Origin: Polytrichum commune
Lineage: Eukaryota > Streptophyta > Polytrichopsida > Polytrichales > Polytrichaceae
Length of the DNA stretch: 64,000 nt
Assembly (NCBI GenBank): GCA_950295325.1
Contig: OX485804.1
Coordinates: forward strand, 47,232,429-47,296,428
Direction: 5' to 3'
Program-made: the position numbers and the translations under genes
Notes under the pieces: model-generated
What the model saw: only the letters and a program-made list of their open reading frames with translations
Told to the model about the DNA's origin: nothing
Databases searched by the model: none
Shown: piece by piece, positions 25,140 through 36,500 of the stretch
Position numbering within the stretch: position 1 is the first letter of the stretch
Layout: each line of letters starts with the position of its first letter

Positions 25140-26400
25140 TCACTTCGTGTGAAGGTATTCATTTTCAATGCATGAGTCTAGATCGGATTCGTTTTTTAGT
25201 GGAGATCCAAACTTTGTCAATGGTTTGATGTAAGTGGAGTAGCAAACATTTAGATTTACTTATTTGAGAGTTTGGAATGATATTGTATCAATCCGGATTG
25301 ATTAGGTGCTAACTTGAGTGATTCTGACATTCTTTGAATGGTTTGAAGTTATTTGAATGCCAAAAACCTTAGATTGCTCTCTTAAAGATATTTTAGTGAT
25401 ATTAGAGTTATCCTTTAATTCAAATGAGTTTGGTAGGGAGTTTCTTACAAAACCTTCCATGTTTGGCAAGCTTGAGGTGCATGTGTCGGAGGTCGTGTGG
25501 AGGTTTGAACCAATAACATTATATATCGGTTCATTGAGGGTCAAACTCATTTTAGCACCGCATGCGTTGCTAAAATGAGTTTGACCCTCAATTCCCTGAT
25601 ATAGAATGTTATTGGTTCAAACCTCCACACGACCTCCGACGCATGCACCTCAAGCTTGCCAAACATGGAAGGTTTTGTAAGAAACTCCCTACCAAACTCC
25701 TTTGAATTAAAGGATAACTCTATTGCATCAATCTGGAGTGTTTAGGTGTTGATTTAAGAGATTCCAACATTCTTTGAATGTTTTGAGGTCATTTAAGCAC
25801 CAAAAAACTTAGAATTGCTTTCTTGATGATTTTGAATGATATTGCATCATTCCGAACTGTTAAGGTGTTGATTTGAATGGTTCCGACATTCTCTGAGTGA
25901 TTTGAGGTCATTTGAGTGCCAAAAGACTCAGATTTTTGCTCTTTTGATGGTTTTGAATAATATTACATCAATCCGAATCATTCTTGTGTTGACTTGAAAA
26001 ATTCCAACATTTTTTAGTTTGAAGTCATTTGAATGCCAAGGAGCCTAGATTTGTATTATTGAAGTTTATAAGGTGATATTGCATCAATCTGGAGTGTTAA
26101 GGTGCTGACTTAAATAATTCATATATTCTTTGAGTTGTTTGAGGACATTTGAGTGCCAATGAGCTTAGCCTTGCTTACTTGAGGTGTTTGAAGTGATACA
26201 ATATCAATCCAATGTTTTGATGTTGATTTGATTGTAGAACAACATTGAGTATGTAGTTTGACTTTATTTCACTCCAAATAACTTAGGTATGCTACCTTTG
26301 AAATTTTGAGGAATTTTGTTCATTTGTGGAGTCTAAAGTGTCGATTGAAAGATTTCAAGAGTATTCTAGTGTTTCTAAACATAGAAATAATATTCTGATT
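25140..26400 (+). repeat. Diverged ~115-bp tandem repeats in leader of element I
   Basis: Recurring blocks contain a GATATTGCATCAATC-like core, a TTAGGTG(C/T)TGA(C/T)TT segment and a GTCATTTGAGTGCCAA segment. About six to seven degenerate units can be followed. They correspond to the 119-120-bp leader repeats of the younger elements. Confidence 0.65.
25404..25721. mobile_element. Palindromic MITE/foldback element, 318 bp
   Basis: Two arms of about 155 bp are near-perfect inverted copies meeting at a GCATGC centre (about 25562). Ends read AGAGTTATCC...GGATAACTCT. Flanks are GAT-ATT on the left and ATT-GCATC on the right; neighbouring repeat units of the host array carry the uninterrupted GATATTGCATC, so the insertion duplicated ATT (3 bp). 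There is no coding capacity. A 3-bp duplication and long terminal inverted repeats suggest a non-autonomous DNA transposon of PIF/Harbinger-like or related type; the superfamily is not certain. Confidence 0.8.
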
Positions 26401-27019
26401 CATGAGTGGAGAGGTTTCATCTTAGCTTTAAGCATACAAGTGTTTGTTTACCTTTGGGTGTGAATTTCATATAGCTTTAGGCGAAATCAAAGTCCCATTG
26501 TATGTTCTTCTACCTCATGGTACATTGAGTAAGTGGGAGCTTGCATTTGAATTATCAAATGGCTTCTTGAGAGGGCGAGGAACTTATAATGGTTGATAGG
26601 TTCAATGACGAGAACTTCCACCTTTATATCAAAATAAAGATGGTGTTGGCCACCAAAGATCTTTGGGAGATCGTAGATGTTCGGAATCACTGCCACCATC
26701 CACTGTCAATGACAACAACAAGAAGGTGTAAGAGCAACGATGCAAGAAGGCCATTGCCATCATTGCCACGAGCTTGGTGGACAAGAAGTTGGCGCACATC
26801 AAAGGGTATATAAAGAACTGGCGGAAGCGTGAAATATATTATATAACATACATGAGACCAAAAACTTGTTAAAAAAAAATGCAAAATCTTTACTATCAAG
26901 ATAGACGAATGTAACGACATATACAACTACATTAACGTGGTAAAAACTCTTGCGGACCAACTCACATGCTTGGAGAAGGCCATGAAGAACGAGAATGTGG
27001 TCATGAGCTTGGTCGATAG

Positions 27020-27203
27020 TATTGGAAGATAGTGTTAGGTTGCATTGGTGACATTGTCTTATATGGATTGTCAAGGCTAGTTGTAACCTACACATATAAA
27101 TAAAGACATAAAGGGAAAAACTAATCACTATCTCCATTGTATGCAATCCTTATGTATTGTATTCCACCTTCCTACGTTGGTCTTCTTCTCTTGTTTTTCA
27201 ATA
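27020..27203 (+). repeat. LTR of element J
   Basis: Starts TATTGGAAGATAG, has a TATAAATAAAG box in mid-LTR and ends CAATA. It is about 184 bp and moderately diverged from the young LTRs. Confidence 0.8.
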
Positions 27204-27295
27204 GGTTATGGGCCCACTTTACTTTGGACGGAGGAAATTGACCTAGGAGGAGCTTGAAGAAGGCCAAATCTAATTGGAGGTGATTTGGAGGTTTT
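27020..27295 (+). mobile_element. Element J: truncated Ty1/copia 5' end
   Basis: LTR at 27020-27203 followed directly by a perfect primer site GGTTATGGGCCCAC (27204-27217) and the start of the leader. The element then stops abruptly against a pol fragment in the opposite orientation. It interrupts the gag of element I. Only the 5' end is present. Confidence 0.7.
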
Positions 27296-27600
27296 TTGAT
27301 ACGGAATGTCTTTCATTTCGTGTGAATGCTTCTCATATTCCTCCTCCAAAAGCTTCGCCAATGAGGTCTTGGTGTTGAGTGGGGTTGCGATGGGTTTGTA
27401 ATCACCCATGCCGAATCGCTCCAAAACGGTTTTGATGTAGCTTCGTTGATGCATGGTAATGGTGCACGTCCTCCTATTCCGCTCGAAATGAACTCTGAGG
27501 AAGAAATGCAACTCACCAAGGTCGCTCATCTCGAATTCACGCTCGAGGCTAGACTTCAATTCATTCATCGTATCCACATTGCTTGCCAAGATGAACAATA
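27296..27600 (-). mobile_element. Ty1/copia pol fragment (reverse transcriptase part)
   Basis: Minus-strand fragment equivalent to the late reverse-transcriptase region of the family (visible SDLGELHFFL, HQRSYIKTVLERFGM). It is broken off at both ends, with no LTR of its own. It lies in a mosaic of family fragments between 27.0 and 28.0 kb. Confidence 0.75.
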
Positions 27601-27682
27601 CTTTGACTACTCGTAAAGTGGGAGTGTTGATGGTGGAGCATTAGGTTGTTCCTAGTCATACAAATATAATACTAGAAGTAAT
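27601..27682. other. Possible polypurine tract and LTR scrap
   Basis: AAAGTGGGAG, the family polypurine tract, occurs at about 27617 on the plus strand and is followed by TGTTG, suggesting the 3' end of a plus-strand element cut short. Too little remains to assign. Confidence 0.3.
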
Positions 27683-27849
27683 TATTGAGAAATGAGAGAA
27701 GAAAACAAAGAGATCAGTGTAGGACGGTAAAACACAATACACAAGGATTGCATACAATGGAGAGAGTGTTTAGCCCCTCCCCTCATGCCTTTATTTATAT
27801 GCTTAGATTAGGACCAGCGTAGACAACCCATATGGGACAATGTAACGCT
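27683..27849 (-). repeat. Truncated LTR of the family
   Basis: Reverse-orientation LTR beginning TATTGAGAAATGAGAG and running through the TTTATTTATATG box to CCCATATGGGACAATG, where similarity stops. It is probably one end of a lost or recombined element. Confidence 0.7.
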
Positions 27850-27964
27850 CTTGAAGGTTACCTAGTCATTTTGCATCAGTTTAGAGTGAAAATGTCATGA
27901 CTTGAGAGATTCTTCACTTCTATACTTGCTTTGAGTTTATTTTAGTTTGAAAAGGCTTAGTTTT
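27850..27964 (+). repeat. Fragment of a leader tandem-repeat unit
   Basis: Contains CATGACTTGAGAGATTC and AAAAGGCTTAG, the order found in the 120-bp leader repeats of the younger elements, diverged. It separates two LTR copies. Confidence 0.45.
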
Positions 27965-28148
27965 CTTAAGAAATGAGAGGAGAAAACAAAGAGATCAGCG
28001 TAGAAAGGTAGAACACAATACACAAGGATTGCATACAATGGAGAGAGTGGTTAACCTTATGCCTTTATTTATATGTATGGGTTAGGACCAGCGTTGACAA
28101 CCCATATGGGACAATGTTGCCGATGCAACCTAACACTATCCTCCAATA
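27965..28148 (-). repeat. 3' LTR of element H
   Basis: Reverse-orientation LTR ending CAATA on the pol side, next to the polypurine tract CTCCCACTTTG. The outer end is diverged, so its exact limit is uncertain by a few bases. Confidence 0.75.
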
Positions 28149-29325
28149 CTCCCACTTTGCGAGGTGGCATTGTACTCCAACCCCATTATCTCACTTAACA
28201 ACTCATGCCTATCCCTAGCTAATGCCTTTGTTAGAATGTCCGCTACCATATATTGCGTTGGACAATATTCTAGCTCTACAATTTTGTTTTCAACTTTTTC
28301 TCTAATAAAATGATGTTGCACGTCTATATGCTTCGACCTATCATGGTTGGTGGGGTTCTTGGCAAGTGCCATAGAACCTTGGTTGTCGCACATGATGGTC
28401 AGTGGCCTCCTCTTGAACACAACCCACGTCCTCCATTAGTTGCCTTAGCCAAATCGCCTCCCTCGTGCATCGGTTCATGGCCATGTACTCCGCCTCCATT
28501 GTTGATTGAGCCACCGTTTGTTGTCGTTTGCTATTCCACGACACGGCCCCGTCTCCAACGAAGAAAACGTATCCGGAGGTAGACCTTCGGTTCTCCAAGT
28601 CGCCAGCCCAATCCGCATCCGAATAACCTTTAACGTTTATGTGTTGGCCTCCGATACGCAACTTCATCTCTAAGGTGCCCTTCAAGTACCGCATGATTCG
28701 TTTGACGGCCATCCAATGCATCGGACCCGGTTTCGACATAAACTGGCTTACCACGCTTACCGCAAATGTGAGGTCCAGTCTTGTGGCCACCATTGCATAC
28801 ATCAACGACCCCAACGCTTCTTGATCCGGAATGTCCTTCATTTATTGTGAATGCTCCTCGTATTCCTCCTCCGAAAGCTTCGCCAATGAGGTCTTGGTGT
28901 CGAGCGGGGTTGAGATGGGCTTGCAATCACTCATGCCGAATCGCTCCAAAATGGTTTCGATATAGCTTCGTTGATGTATGGTGATGGTGCGCGTCCTCCT
29001 ATCCTGCTTGAAATGGACTCCGAGGAAGAAATGCAACTCGCCGAGGTCATTCATCTCGAACTCCTTCTCGAGGCTAGGTTTCAACTCGTTGATCACGTCC
29101 ACGTTGCTTGCCAAGATGATGAGGTCATCTACATATATGATTATAATCACAATGTGGTCGCAAATTTGTAGAACATACAACGAGTGGTCCGCATGGCTCC
29201 TCGTAAAACCTCTATTCACAAAGAATATGTGAATGCACTCGTACCATGCTCGTCCGGATTGCTTCAATCCATAGAGCGATTTCTTCAACTTGCATACGAG
29301 ATGCTCGCGGCCCTTTTGGACAAAC
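27965..29325 (-). mobile_element. Element H: Ty1/copia, 3' part, interrupted by element G
   Basis: Minus-strand 3' half: LTR (about 27965-28148), polypurine tract, RNase H (YSDADWAGD, VAQSTMEAEYMAMN) and reverse transcriptase (YGLKQSGRAWYECIH, YVDDLIIL). The pol region has a few breaks. It ends at 29325 where G is inserted in the reverse-transcriptase region. The 5' part of H should lie beyond the window. This is the outermost recognisable layer of the nest. Confidence 0.85.
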
Positions 29326-29518
29326 TATTGGAAGGTAGTGTTAGGTTGCATTGGTGGCATTGTCCCATATGGGTTGTGAAGGCTGGTCCTAACCTACACA
29401 TATAAATAAAGGCATAAGGGGAGGAGCTAATTCTCTCTCTCCATTGTATGCAACCATTGGGTATTGTGTTCTTGCTTCCTACGCTGATCTCTTTGCTTCT
29501 TCCTCTCATTTCCCAATA
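29326..29518 (+). repeat. 5' LTR of element G
   Basis: 193 bp, TATTGGAAGG...CAATA, with a TATAAATAAAGG box and a following primer site. Confidence 0.9.
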
Positions 29519-29779
29519 GGTTATGGGCCCACATTGCTTTAGAGGTAGGAGATCGACTTAGGAAGAGCTTGGAGAGGGCCGGATCTGATTGGAGGTGCTT
29601 TAGAAGTGTTCTAGGGCTTGTGGCGGAGTCTTGAAGCTTTTGGAGCGGCTTAGAGCATTCTTGGAAGAGTGGACCAACGTGAGGGACCTTAGAAGAGTGT
29701 TTCTACATTCTAGATCTCTTTAGATATATGTCCACACCATTTCCAATGCTTAAGTATACATCAGATCTGTATTTGAGTT

Positions 29780-30716
29780 GTTGAAGGCCATTTGAGTGCC
29801 AAAGAGCTTAGATAAGCTCTTTGATGTGTTTTGGAGTTTTGTGCATCTAACCGGATCATTTAGGTGCTGACTTGAGTGTTTAGTTCATTTCTACACTAGA
29901 TTGAGGACATTCAAGTGCCAAAGGGCTTAGATAAGCTCTTTGATGTGTTTTGGAGTTTTGTGCATCTAACCGGATCATTTAGGTGCTGACTTGAGTGTTT
30001 AGTTCATTTCTACACTAGATTGAGGACATTCAAGTGCCAAAGGGCTTAGATAAGCTCTTTGATGTGTTTTGGAGTTTTGTGCATCTAACCGGATCATTTA
30101 GGTGCTGACTTGAGTGTTTAGTTCATTTCTACACTAGATTGAGGACATTCAAGTGCCAAAGGGCTTAGATAAGCTCTTTGATGTGTTTTGGAGTTTTGTG
30201 CATCTAACCGGATCATTTAGGTGCTGACTTGAGTGTTTAGTTCATTTCTACATTACATTGAAGACATTCAAGTGCCAAAGGCCTTACATTAGCTCTTTGA
30301 TGTGTTTTGGAGTTTTGTGCATCTTACCGGATCATTTAGGTGCTGACTTGAATGTTTAGTTCATTTCTACACTAGATTGAGGACATTCAAGTGCCAAAGG
30401 GCTTAGATTAGCTCTTTGATGTGTTGTGGAGTCATTGTGCATCTAACTTGAGAGGAAAGGTGCTGACTTGAGTGCTTGGTTCATTTCTACACTAGCTTGA
30501 GGACATTCAAGTGCCAAAGGGCTTAGATAAGCTCTTTCATGTGTTTTGAAGTTATTATGCTTCTAACTTGAGAGGAAAGGTGCTGACTTGAGTGTTTAGT
30601 TCATTTCTAGACTACATTGAGGACATTCAAGTGCTAAAGGACTTAGATTCGCTCTTTGATGTGTTTTGAAGATATTGTGCATCTAACTTGAGAGGAAAGG
30701 TGCTGACTTGAGTGTG
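29780..30716 (+). repeat. Leader tandem repeats of element G, 8 units of ~119 bp
   Basis: Units carry GGTGCTGACTTGAGTG, GAGGACATTCAAGTGCC and TAGCTCTTTGATGTG blocks. The first four to five units are nearly identical and the distal ones have diverged. The array lies between primer site and gag, at the same position as the 120-bp arrays of the other elements. Confidence 0.9.
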
Positions 30717-32173
30717 GGAGAACATTGGGTGATAAATTAAGTCCATTTTCTTTGCTTTTGGCAATTTCTAACCTCTTTGAGGGTTTCTAAGCCTTTGTGC
30801 TACTACATTGAGTGAGTGGGAGCTTGCATTGGGTTTGAAAATGGCTTCTAGTGAAAACGATGGACTTATATCGGTTGACAAGTTCGGTGGCGAGAACTTC
30901 AACCTCTATAAGTTCAAATTAGAGATGGCCATGTCCACCAAAGATCTTTGGGAGATCGTGAATGGTTCGGAGTTGCCACCGCCTTCTACGGCGAGCGACG
31001 AAGTCAAGAAGGCGTACGAGCGACGATGCAAGAAAGCCTTCGCAATCATTGCCATGAGTTTGGTGGACAAGGAGTTGGCGCACATCAAAGGATGCAAGGG
31101 ACCCGCGGAAGCGTGGAAGACCTTGTACAACATCCACTAAACCAAAAGCTTCTCCAACATCTTGTCCATAAGGCGCAAGTTTTTCACCATCAAGATGGAC
31201 GAGAGCGACGACATCCTCACGCACATCAACAAGGTAAAATCTCTTGCGGACCAACTCACGTGCTTGGAGGTGCCTATGAAGGACGAGGACGTGGTCATGA
31301 CCTTGCTCGATAGCCTACCACCCTCGTTCGAGCATTTGATCACCGCATTGGAGACGCGCCACATTTCGGAGCTCACGTTGGACTTCATCACCGCACGTCT
31401 CATGCACGAGGTGTCCAAGAGGAAGGAGAAGGAGCCTCAAGGCGACGATGCGGCCATGTTGTCCCGCCAACATCGAGCGTTCGACAACAACGAGAGGCGC
31501 GGCGACGGCCCGAGGTGCTACAATTGTGGTAAGCTGGGCCACATTGCTCGTAATTGTCGAATGAAACGCAAGGTGAACGCAAACATGGCAAGGTCGAGTG
31601 ATGATTTTGCATTTGTAGCGAGAGATGGGGCATCTATAACGTCCGCCACTAGATGGATCGTGGATTCGGGGCCTCGCAACACATGACACCACATAAGCAT
31701 TTGTTTGACACTTACGAACCTGTCACGGGTCGCAAAGTGTTTATGGGTGATAACGGCATGGTAGAGGCCGTAGGCAAAGGCTCTATACTAGTGGAAACAC
31801 GCGTGAAAGGCCGTGTGCGGAGCATTAGAATGCATGACGTGCTTCATGTGCCGAAAATGCATTCCAACTTGCTTTCGGTGAGCAAATTCATCTCGAGGGG
31901 TTTGAAAGTGCATTTCAACTCGTTGGGATGCGTGGTGAAGGTGAGCAACGGCGAGATGTTGGCCGTGGCGTCGTTGGAGTCCAATTTGAACCAATTGGAC
32001 AGCAAGGTGTTGAATGGGGCCGAAACGAGTTCTTTGGCGCATTCCGAGGCCAACTCGCATCATTTGGAGCTTTGGCACAAGAGGTTGGGGCATCTCAACG
32101 CCAATAGCGTGAAAATGCTCCAAAGCATGGTGAGTGGGATGGACGTGGGAGCGGCGCAAGGCGACGTGCATTC

Positions 32174-32365
32174 TATTGGAAGATAGTATTAGGTTGCATC
32201 GGTGACATTGTCCCATATGGGTTGTCTACGCTGGTCCTAACCCATACATATAAATAAAGGCATAAGGGGAGGAGCTAATCACTCTCTCCATTGTATGCAA
32301 TTATTGTGTGTTGTGTTCTACCTTTCTACGCTGATGTCTTTGCTTTCTCCTCTCATTTCCCAATA
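32174..32365 (+). repeat. 5' LTR of element C
   Basis: 192 bp, TATTGGAAGATAG...CAATA, directly followed by primer site GGTTATGGGCCCAC at 32366-32379. The bases before it are CATTC. Confidence 0.9.
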
Positions 32366-32476
32366 GGTTATGGGCCCACTTTGCTTTAGAGCTTAGAGAT
32401 CAACTTAGGAGGAGGTAGGAGAGAGCCGGATCTGATCGGAGGCGATTTGGAGGTGTTTCAAGCTTTTGGTGGAGTT

Positions 32477-32669
32477 TATTGGGAAATGAGAGGAGAAAGC
32501 AAAGACATCAGCGTAGAAAGGTAGAACACAACACACAAGGATTGCATACAATGGAGAGAGTTGATTAGCTCCTCCCCTTATGCCTTTATTTATATGTGTA
32601 GGTTAGGACCAGCCGTGACAACCCATATGGGACAATGTCACCGATGCAACCTAACACTACCTTCCAATA
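32477..32669 (-). repeat. 3' LTR of element B
   Basis: 193 bp in reverse orientation, joined on the pol side to the polypurine tract (reverse CTCCCACTTTG). Confidence 0.93.
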
Positions 32670-33385
32670 CTCCCACTTTGCGAGGTGGCATTGTACTCCA
32701 ACCCCATTATTTCACTTAACATCTCATGCCTATCCCTCGCTAAAGCCTTTGTAAGAATATCCGCTACCATATATTGCGTTGGACAATATTCTAGCTCTAC
32801 AACATTGTTTTCAATTTTCTCTCTAATAAAATGATGTTGCACATCTATATGTTTTGACCTATCATGGTTGGTTGGGTTCTTAGCTAATGCCATAGAACCT
32901 TGGTTGTCGCACATCATGGTTGTCGCCTCCTCTTGTGCACAACCTACATCCTCCATTAGTTGCCTTAGCCAAATGGCCTCCCTCGTGCATCGGTTCATGG
33001 CCATGTACTCCGCCTCCATTGTGGATTGAGCCACCGTTAGTTGTCGTTTGCTATTCCACGTCACGGCCCCGTCTCCAACGAAGAAAACGTATCCGGAGGT
33101 AGACCTTCGGTTTTCCACATCGCCGGCCCAATCCGCGTCCGAATAACCTTTAAGGTTTATGTGTTGTCCTCCGATGCGCAACCTCATATCAATGGTGCCT
33201 TTCAAGTATCTCATGATTCGTTTCACGGCCATCCAATGCATCGGACCCGGTTGCGACATAAACCGACTTACCACGCTTACCGCGAATGCGAGGTCCGGTC
33301 TCGTGGCCACCATTGCGTACATCAACGACCCGACCGCCCTTTGGTACGGAATGTCCTTCATTTCGTGTGAATGCTTCTCGTATTG

Positions 33386-33577
33386 TATTGGGAAATGAGA
33401 GGAAGAAGCAAAGAGATCAGCGTAGGAAGCAAGAACACAATACACAATGGTTGCATACAATGGAGAGAGTGATTAGCTCCTCCCCTTATGCCTTTATTTA
33501 TATGTATGGGTTAGGACCAGCGTAGACAACCCATATGGGACAATGTCACCGATGCAACCTAACACTATCTTGCAATA
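33386..33577 (-). repeat. 3' LTR of element A
   Basis: 192 bp, reverse orientation, bounded by TATTG duplication on the outside and the polypurine tract on the inside. Confidence 0.95.
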
Positions 33578-36500
33578 CTCCCACTTTGCGAGGTGGCATT
33601 GTTCTCCAACCCCATTATTTCACTTAACCCCTCATGCCTATCTCTCGCTAAAGCCTTTGTTAGAATGTCCGCTACCATATATTGCGTTGGACAATATTCT
33701 AACTCTACAATTTTGTTTTCAATTTTTTCTCTAATGAAATGATGTTGCACATCTATATGCTTCGACCTATCATGGTTGGTTGGGTTCTTAGCTAATGCCA
33801 TAGAACCTTGGTTGTCGCACATGATGGTCGTGGCCTCTTCTTGTACACAACCTACATCCTCCATTAATTGCCTTAGCCAAATGGCCTCCCTCGTGCATCG
33901 GTTCATGGCCATGTACTCCGCCTCCATTGTTGATTGTGCCACCGTTTGTTGCCGTTTGCTATTCCACGAAACGGCTCCGTCTCCGACAAAGAATACGTAC
34001 CCGGACGTGGACCTACGGTTTTCCACATCGCCGGCCCAATCCGCATCCGAATACCCTTTGACGTTAATATGATTGCCTCCGATGCGCAACTTCATATCTA
34101 AGGTGCCCTTCAAGTAGCGCATGATCCGTTTGACCGCCATCCAATGCATCGGACCGGGTTTCGACATATAGCGGCTTACCACGCTTACCGCAAATGCGAG
34201 GTCCGGTCTTGTGGCCACCATTGCGTACATCAACGACCCCACCGCCTCTTGGTATGGAACGTCCTTCATTTCATGCAAATGCTCTTCGTGCTCGTCATCC
34301 GAAAGCTTCGGCAACGATGTCTTGGTGTCGAGCGGGGTTGCGATGGGCTTGCAATCACTCATGCCGAATCGCTCCAAAATGGTTTCGATGTAGCTTCGTT
34401 GATGCATGGTGATGGTGCGCGACCTCCTATCCCTCTCGAAATGAACGCCGAGGAAGAAATGCAACTCGCCGAGGTCGCTCATCTCGAATTCGCGCTCGAG
34501 GCTAGCCTTCAACTCGTTGATCATGTCCACGTCGTCCGACAAAATCACGAGGTCGTCCACATATATGATGACAATCACAATGTAGTTGCAAGTTTGCAAA
34601 ACATACAACGAGTGATCCGCATGGCTCCTCGTAAAGCCTTTGTTCACGAAGAACACGTGAATGCATTCGTACCATGCTCGTCCGGATTGCTTCAATCCGT
34701 AGAGCGTTTTCCTCAACTTGCATACGAGATGCTCTCGGCCTTTTTGCACGAACCCCTCCGGTTGCTCCATGTAGATCACCACGTCCAATTCGCCGTTCAA
34801 GAATGCGGTCTTCACGTCCATTTGATGTATCTCCAACCCCATGGCCGCCGCCAATGCGAGTATGACTCGAATGGTGTTGAATTTGGCCACCGGTGCAAAG
34901 GTTTCGCTAAAGTCTACGCCTTCCACTTGCGAGCACCCCTTTGCTACTAACCTTGCTTTGAAACGAACCACCACGCCTCTCGCATCTTTTTTCGTTTTAA
35001 ACACCCATTTGCACTTCACGGCCTTGCGGCCCTTCGGCAACGGAGTTAACTCCCACGTGCCGTTGGCAATGAGAGATTCGAACTCCTCTTGCATAGCCAA
35101 CTCCCACTCGCTCGCATCACTCGATTCAATGGCCTCTCTCACATTTCTAGGTTCCCCGATGGTTGCCATGTTTGCATGCTCTTTGTCTTGGGGCGGCGGA
35201 ATGTGGTTCTTCCACCATTCCCCGAGCGGTTTGCGTGCCCTATCCGGATACCTAGAATGGCCCATGGTTTCATTGCTATGTTGCGGTGGTGGAGGTGCTT
35301 TGGTTGCGGGTTTCTTACCGTAGTCAAGTTTCGATGCCTCCGCGCTACGAGTGGATTTCGTGGCCGGAATGTTGGCCTCCGCATCCTCCTCCTCCTCGAT
35401 GTCGAGCTCCTCCAAAGGATCGTCGCCGTTGGCCTCCGACTCGTCCACGTCCGATTTGGCGGATATGTCCACCTTGACCGCCGGTGTTTCGTCAATGCTC
35501 CCACTTGGACAATCCTCCAAATGCGTTTTGTCCTCGAAAAACACCACGTCCGGACTCTTGATGATTTTCTTCGTCTCCAAGCAAATGAGCCGGTACGCCT
35601 TCGTGCCTTCGCAATATCCGAGGAACAAACACTTGACGCCCTTCGCGTCCAACTTCGTCCGCCGTTGATCCGGCACCTTCGCATAAGCCACGCAACCGAA
35701 CACGCGCATGTGGGACACGTGCGGCATCCTCCCGCTCCACGCTTCCTCGGGCGTCTTACCTTCCACGGCCTTCGTGGGACACCGGTTGCGCACGTACACC
35801 GCATTGCACACCGCCTCCGCCCAAAATTCGTGGCCGAGGCGTTGGGCATGAATCATGGACCGTGCCATCTCCACGATGGTGCGATTGGCCCGTTCGGCCA
35901 CCCCGTTTTGTTGCGGCGTGTAAGGTGAAGAATTTTGGCGTGCGATGCCATGTTTGCTTAAAAAATCATCGAATGCCTTAGAAATGTATTCCCCACCGTT
36001 ATCCGTCCTAAGGACCTTCACTACGTGTTCCGATTGCCTCTCCACCAAGGTTTTCCATTCTTTGAACCTTGCCAACACCTCGCTCTTGGATTTGAGCACA
36101 TACACCCAAATCTTGCGCGAAAAATCGTCGATGAAGGTGAGAAAATACCTTGCGCCTCCGATGGACTGCGTTTTCATCGGCCCGCATACGTCGGAATGCA
36201 CGAGCTCCAAGATCTTGGTGGCGCGGGTGCCTCCCTCCGTGGGAAACGGACGCCTCGCTTGCTTGCCTTGGACGCATCCTTCGCACGCGAACGAATGCAC
36301 GTCGTTGGGCACCGCTCGCACGTCCATGCCGCTCACCATGGTTTGGAGCGATTTCACGCTATTGGCGTTGAGATGCCCCAACCTCTTGTGCCAAAGCTCC
36401 AAAGGATGCGAGTCGGCCTCCGAATGCGCCAAAGAACTCGTTTCGGCCTCATGCATCACCTTCGTGTCCAATTGGTACAAATTGGACTCCAACGACGCCA

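Larger units (their letters stand above)
24788..27019 (+). mobile_element. Element I: old, decayed Ty1/copia element (5' part)
   Basis: Oldest-looking member of the family. It has a 5' LTR (24788-24976), a recognisable but altered primer site at 24977-24990, a leader with diverged ~115-bp tandem repeats (about 25140-26400), and the conserved pre-gag segment (GAGTAAGTGGGAGCTTGCA, near 26527). A heavily decayed gag follows from about 26561. It carries many breaks and ends where element J begins. A palindromic transposon (25404-25721) is inserted in its repeat array. CpG sites common in the young copies are largely lost here, consistent with age. Confidence 0.75.
29326..32173 (+). mobile_element. 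Element G: Ty1/copia, 5' part, interrupted by element C
   Basis: 5' LTR 29326-29518, perfect primer site 29519-29532, leader with eight ~119-bp repeats, then gag from ATG 30841 with zinc knuckle (CYNCGKLGHIARNC), protease and the first part of the integrase region (LELWHKRLGHLNANS). The frame has about two breaks. G ends at 32173 where element C is inserted; the rest should lie beyond the window. It is inserted in the reverse-transcriptase region of H. Confidence 0.87.
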
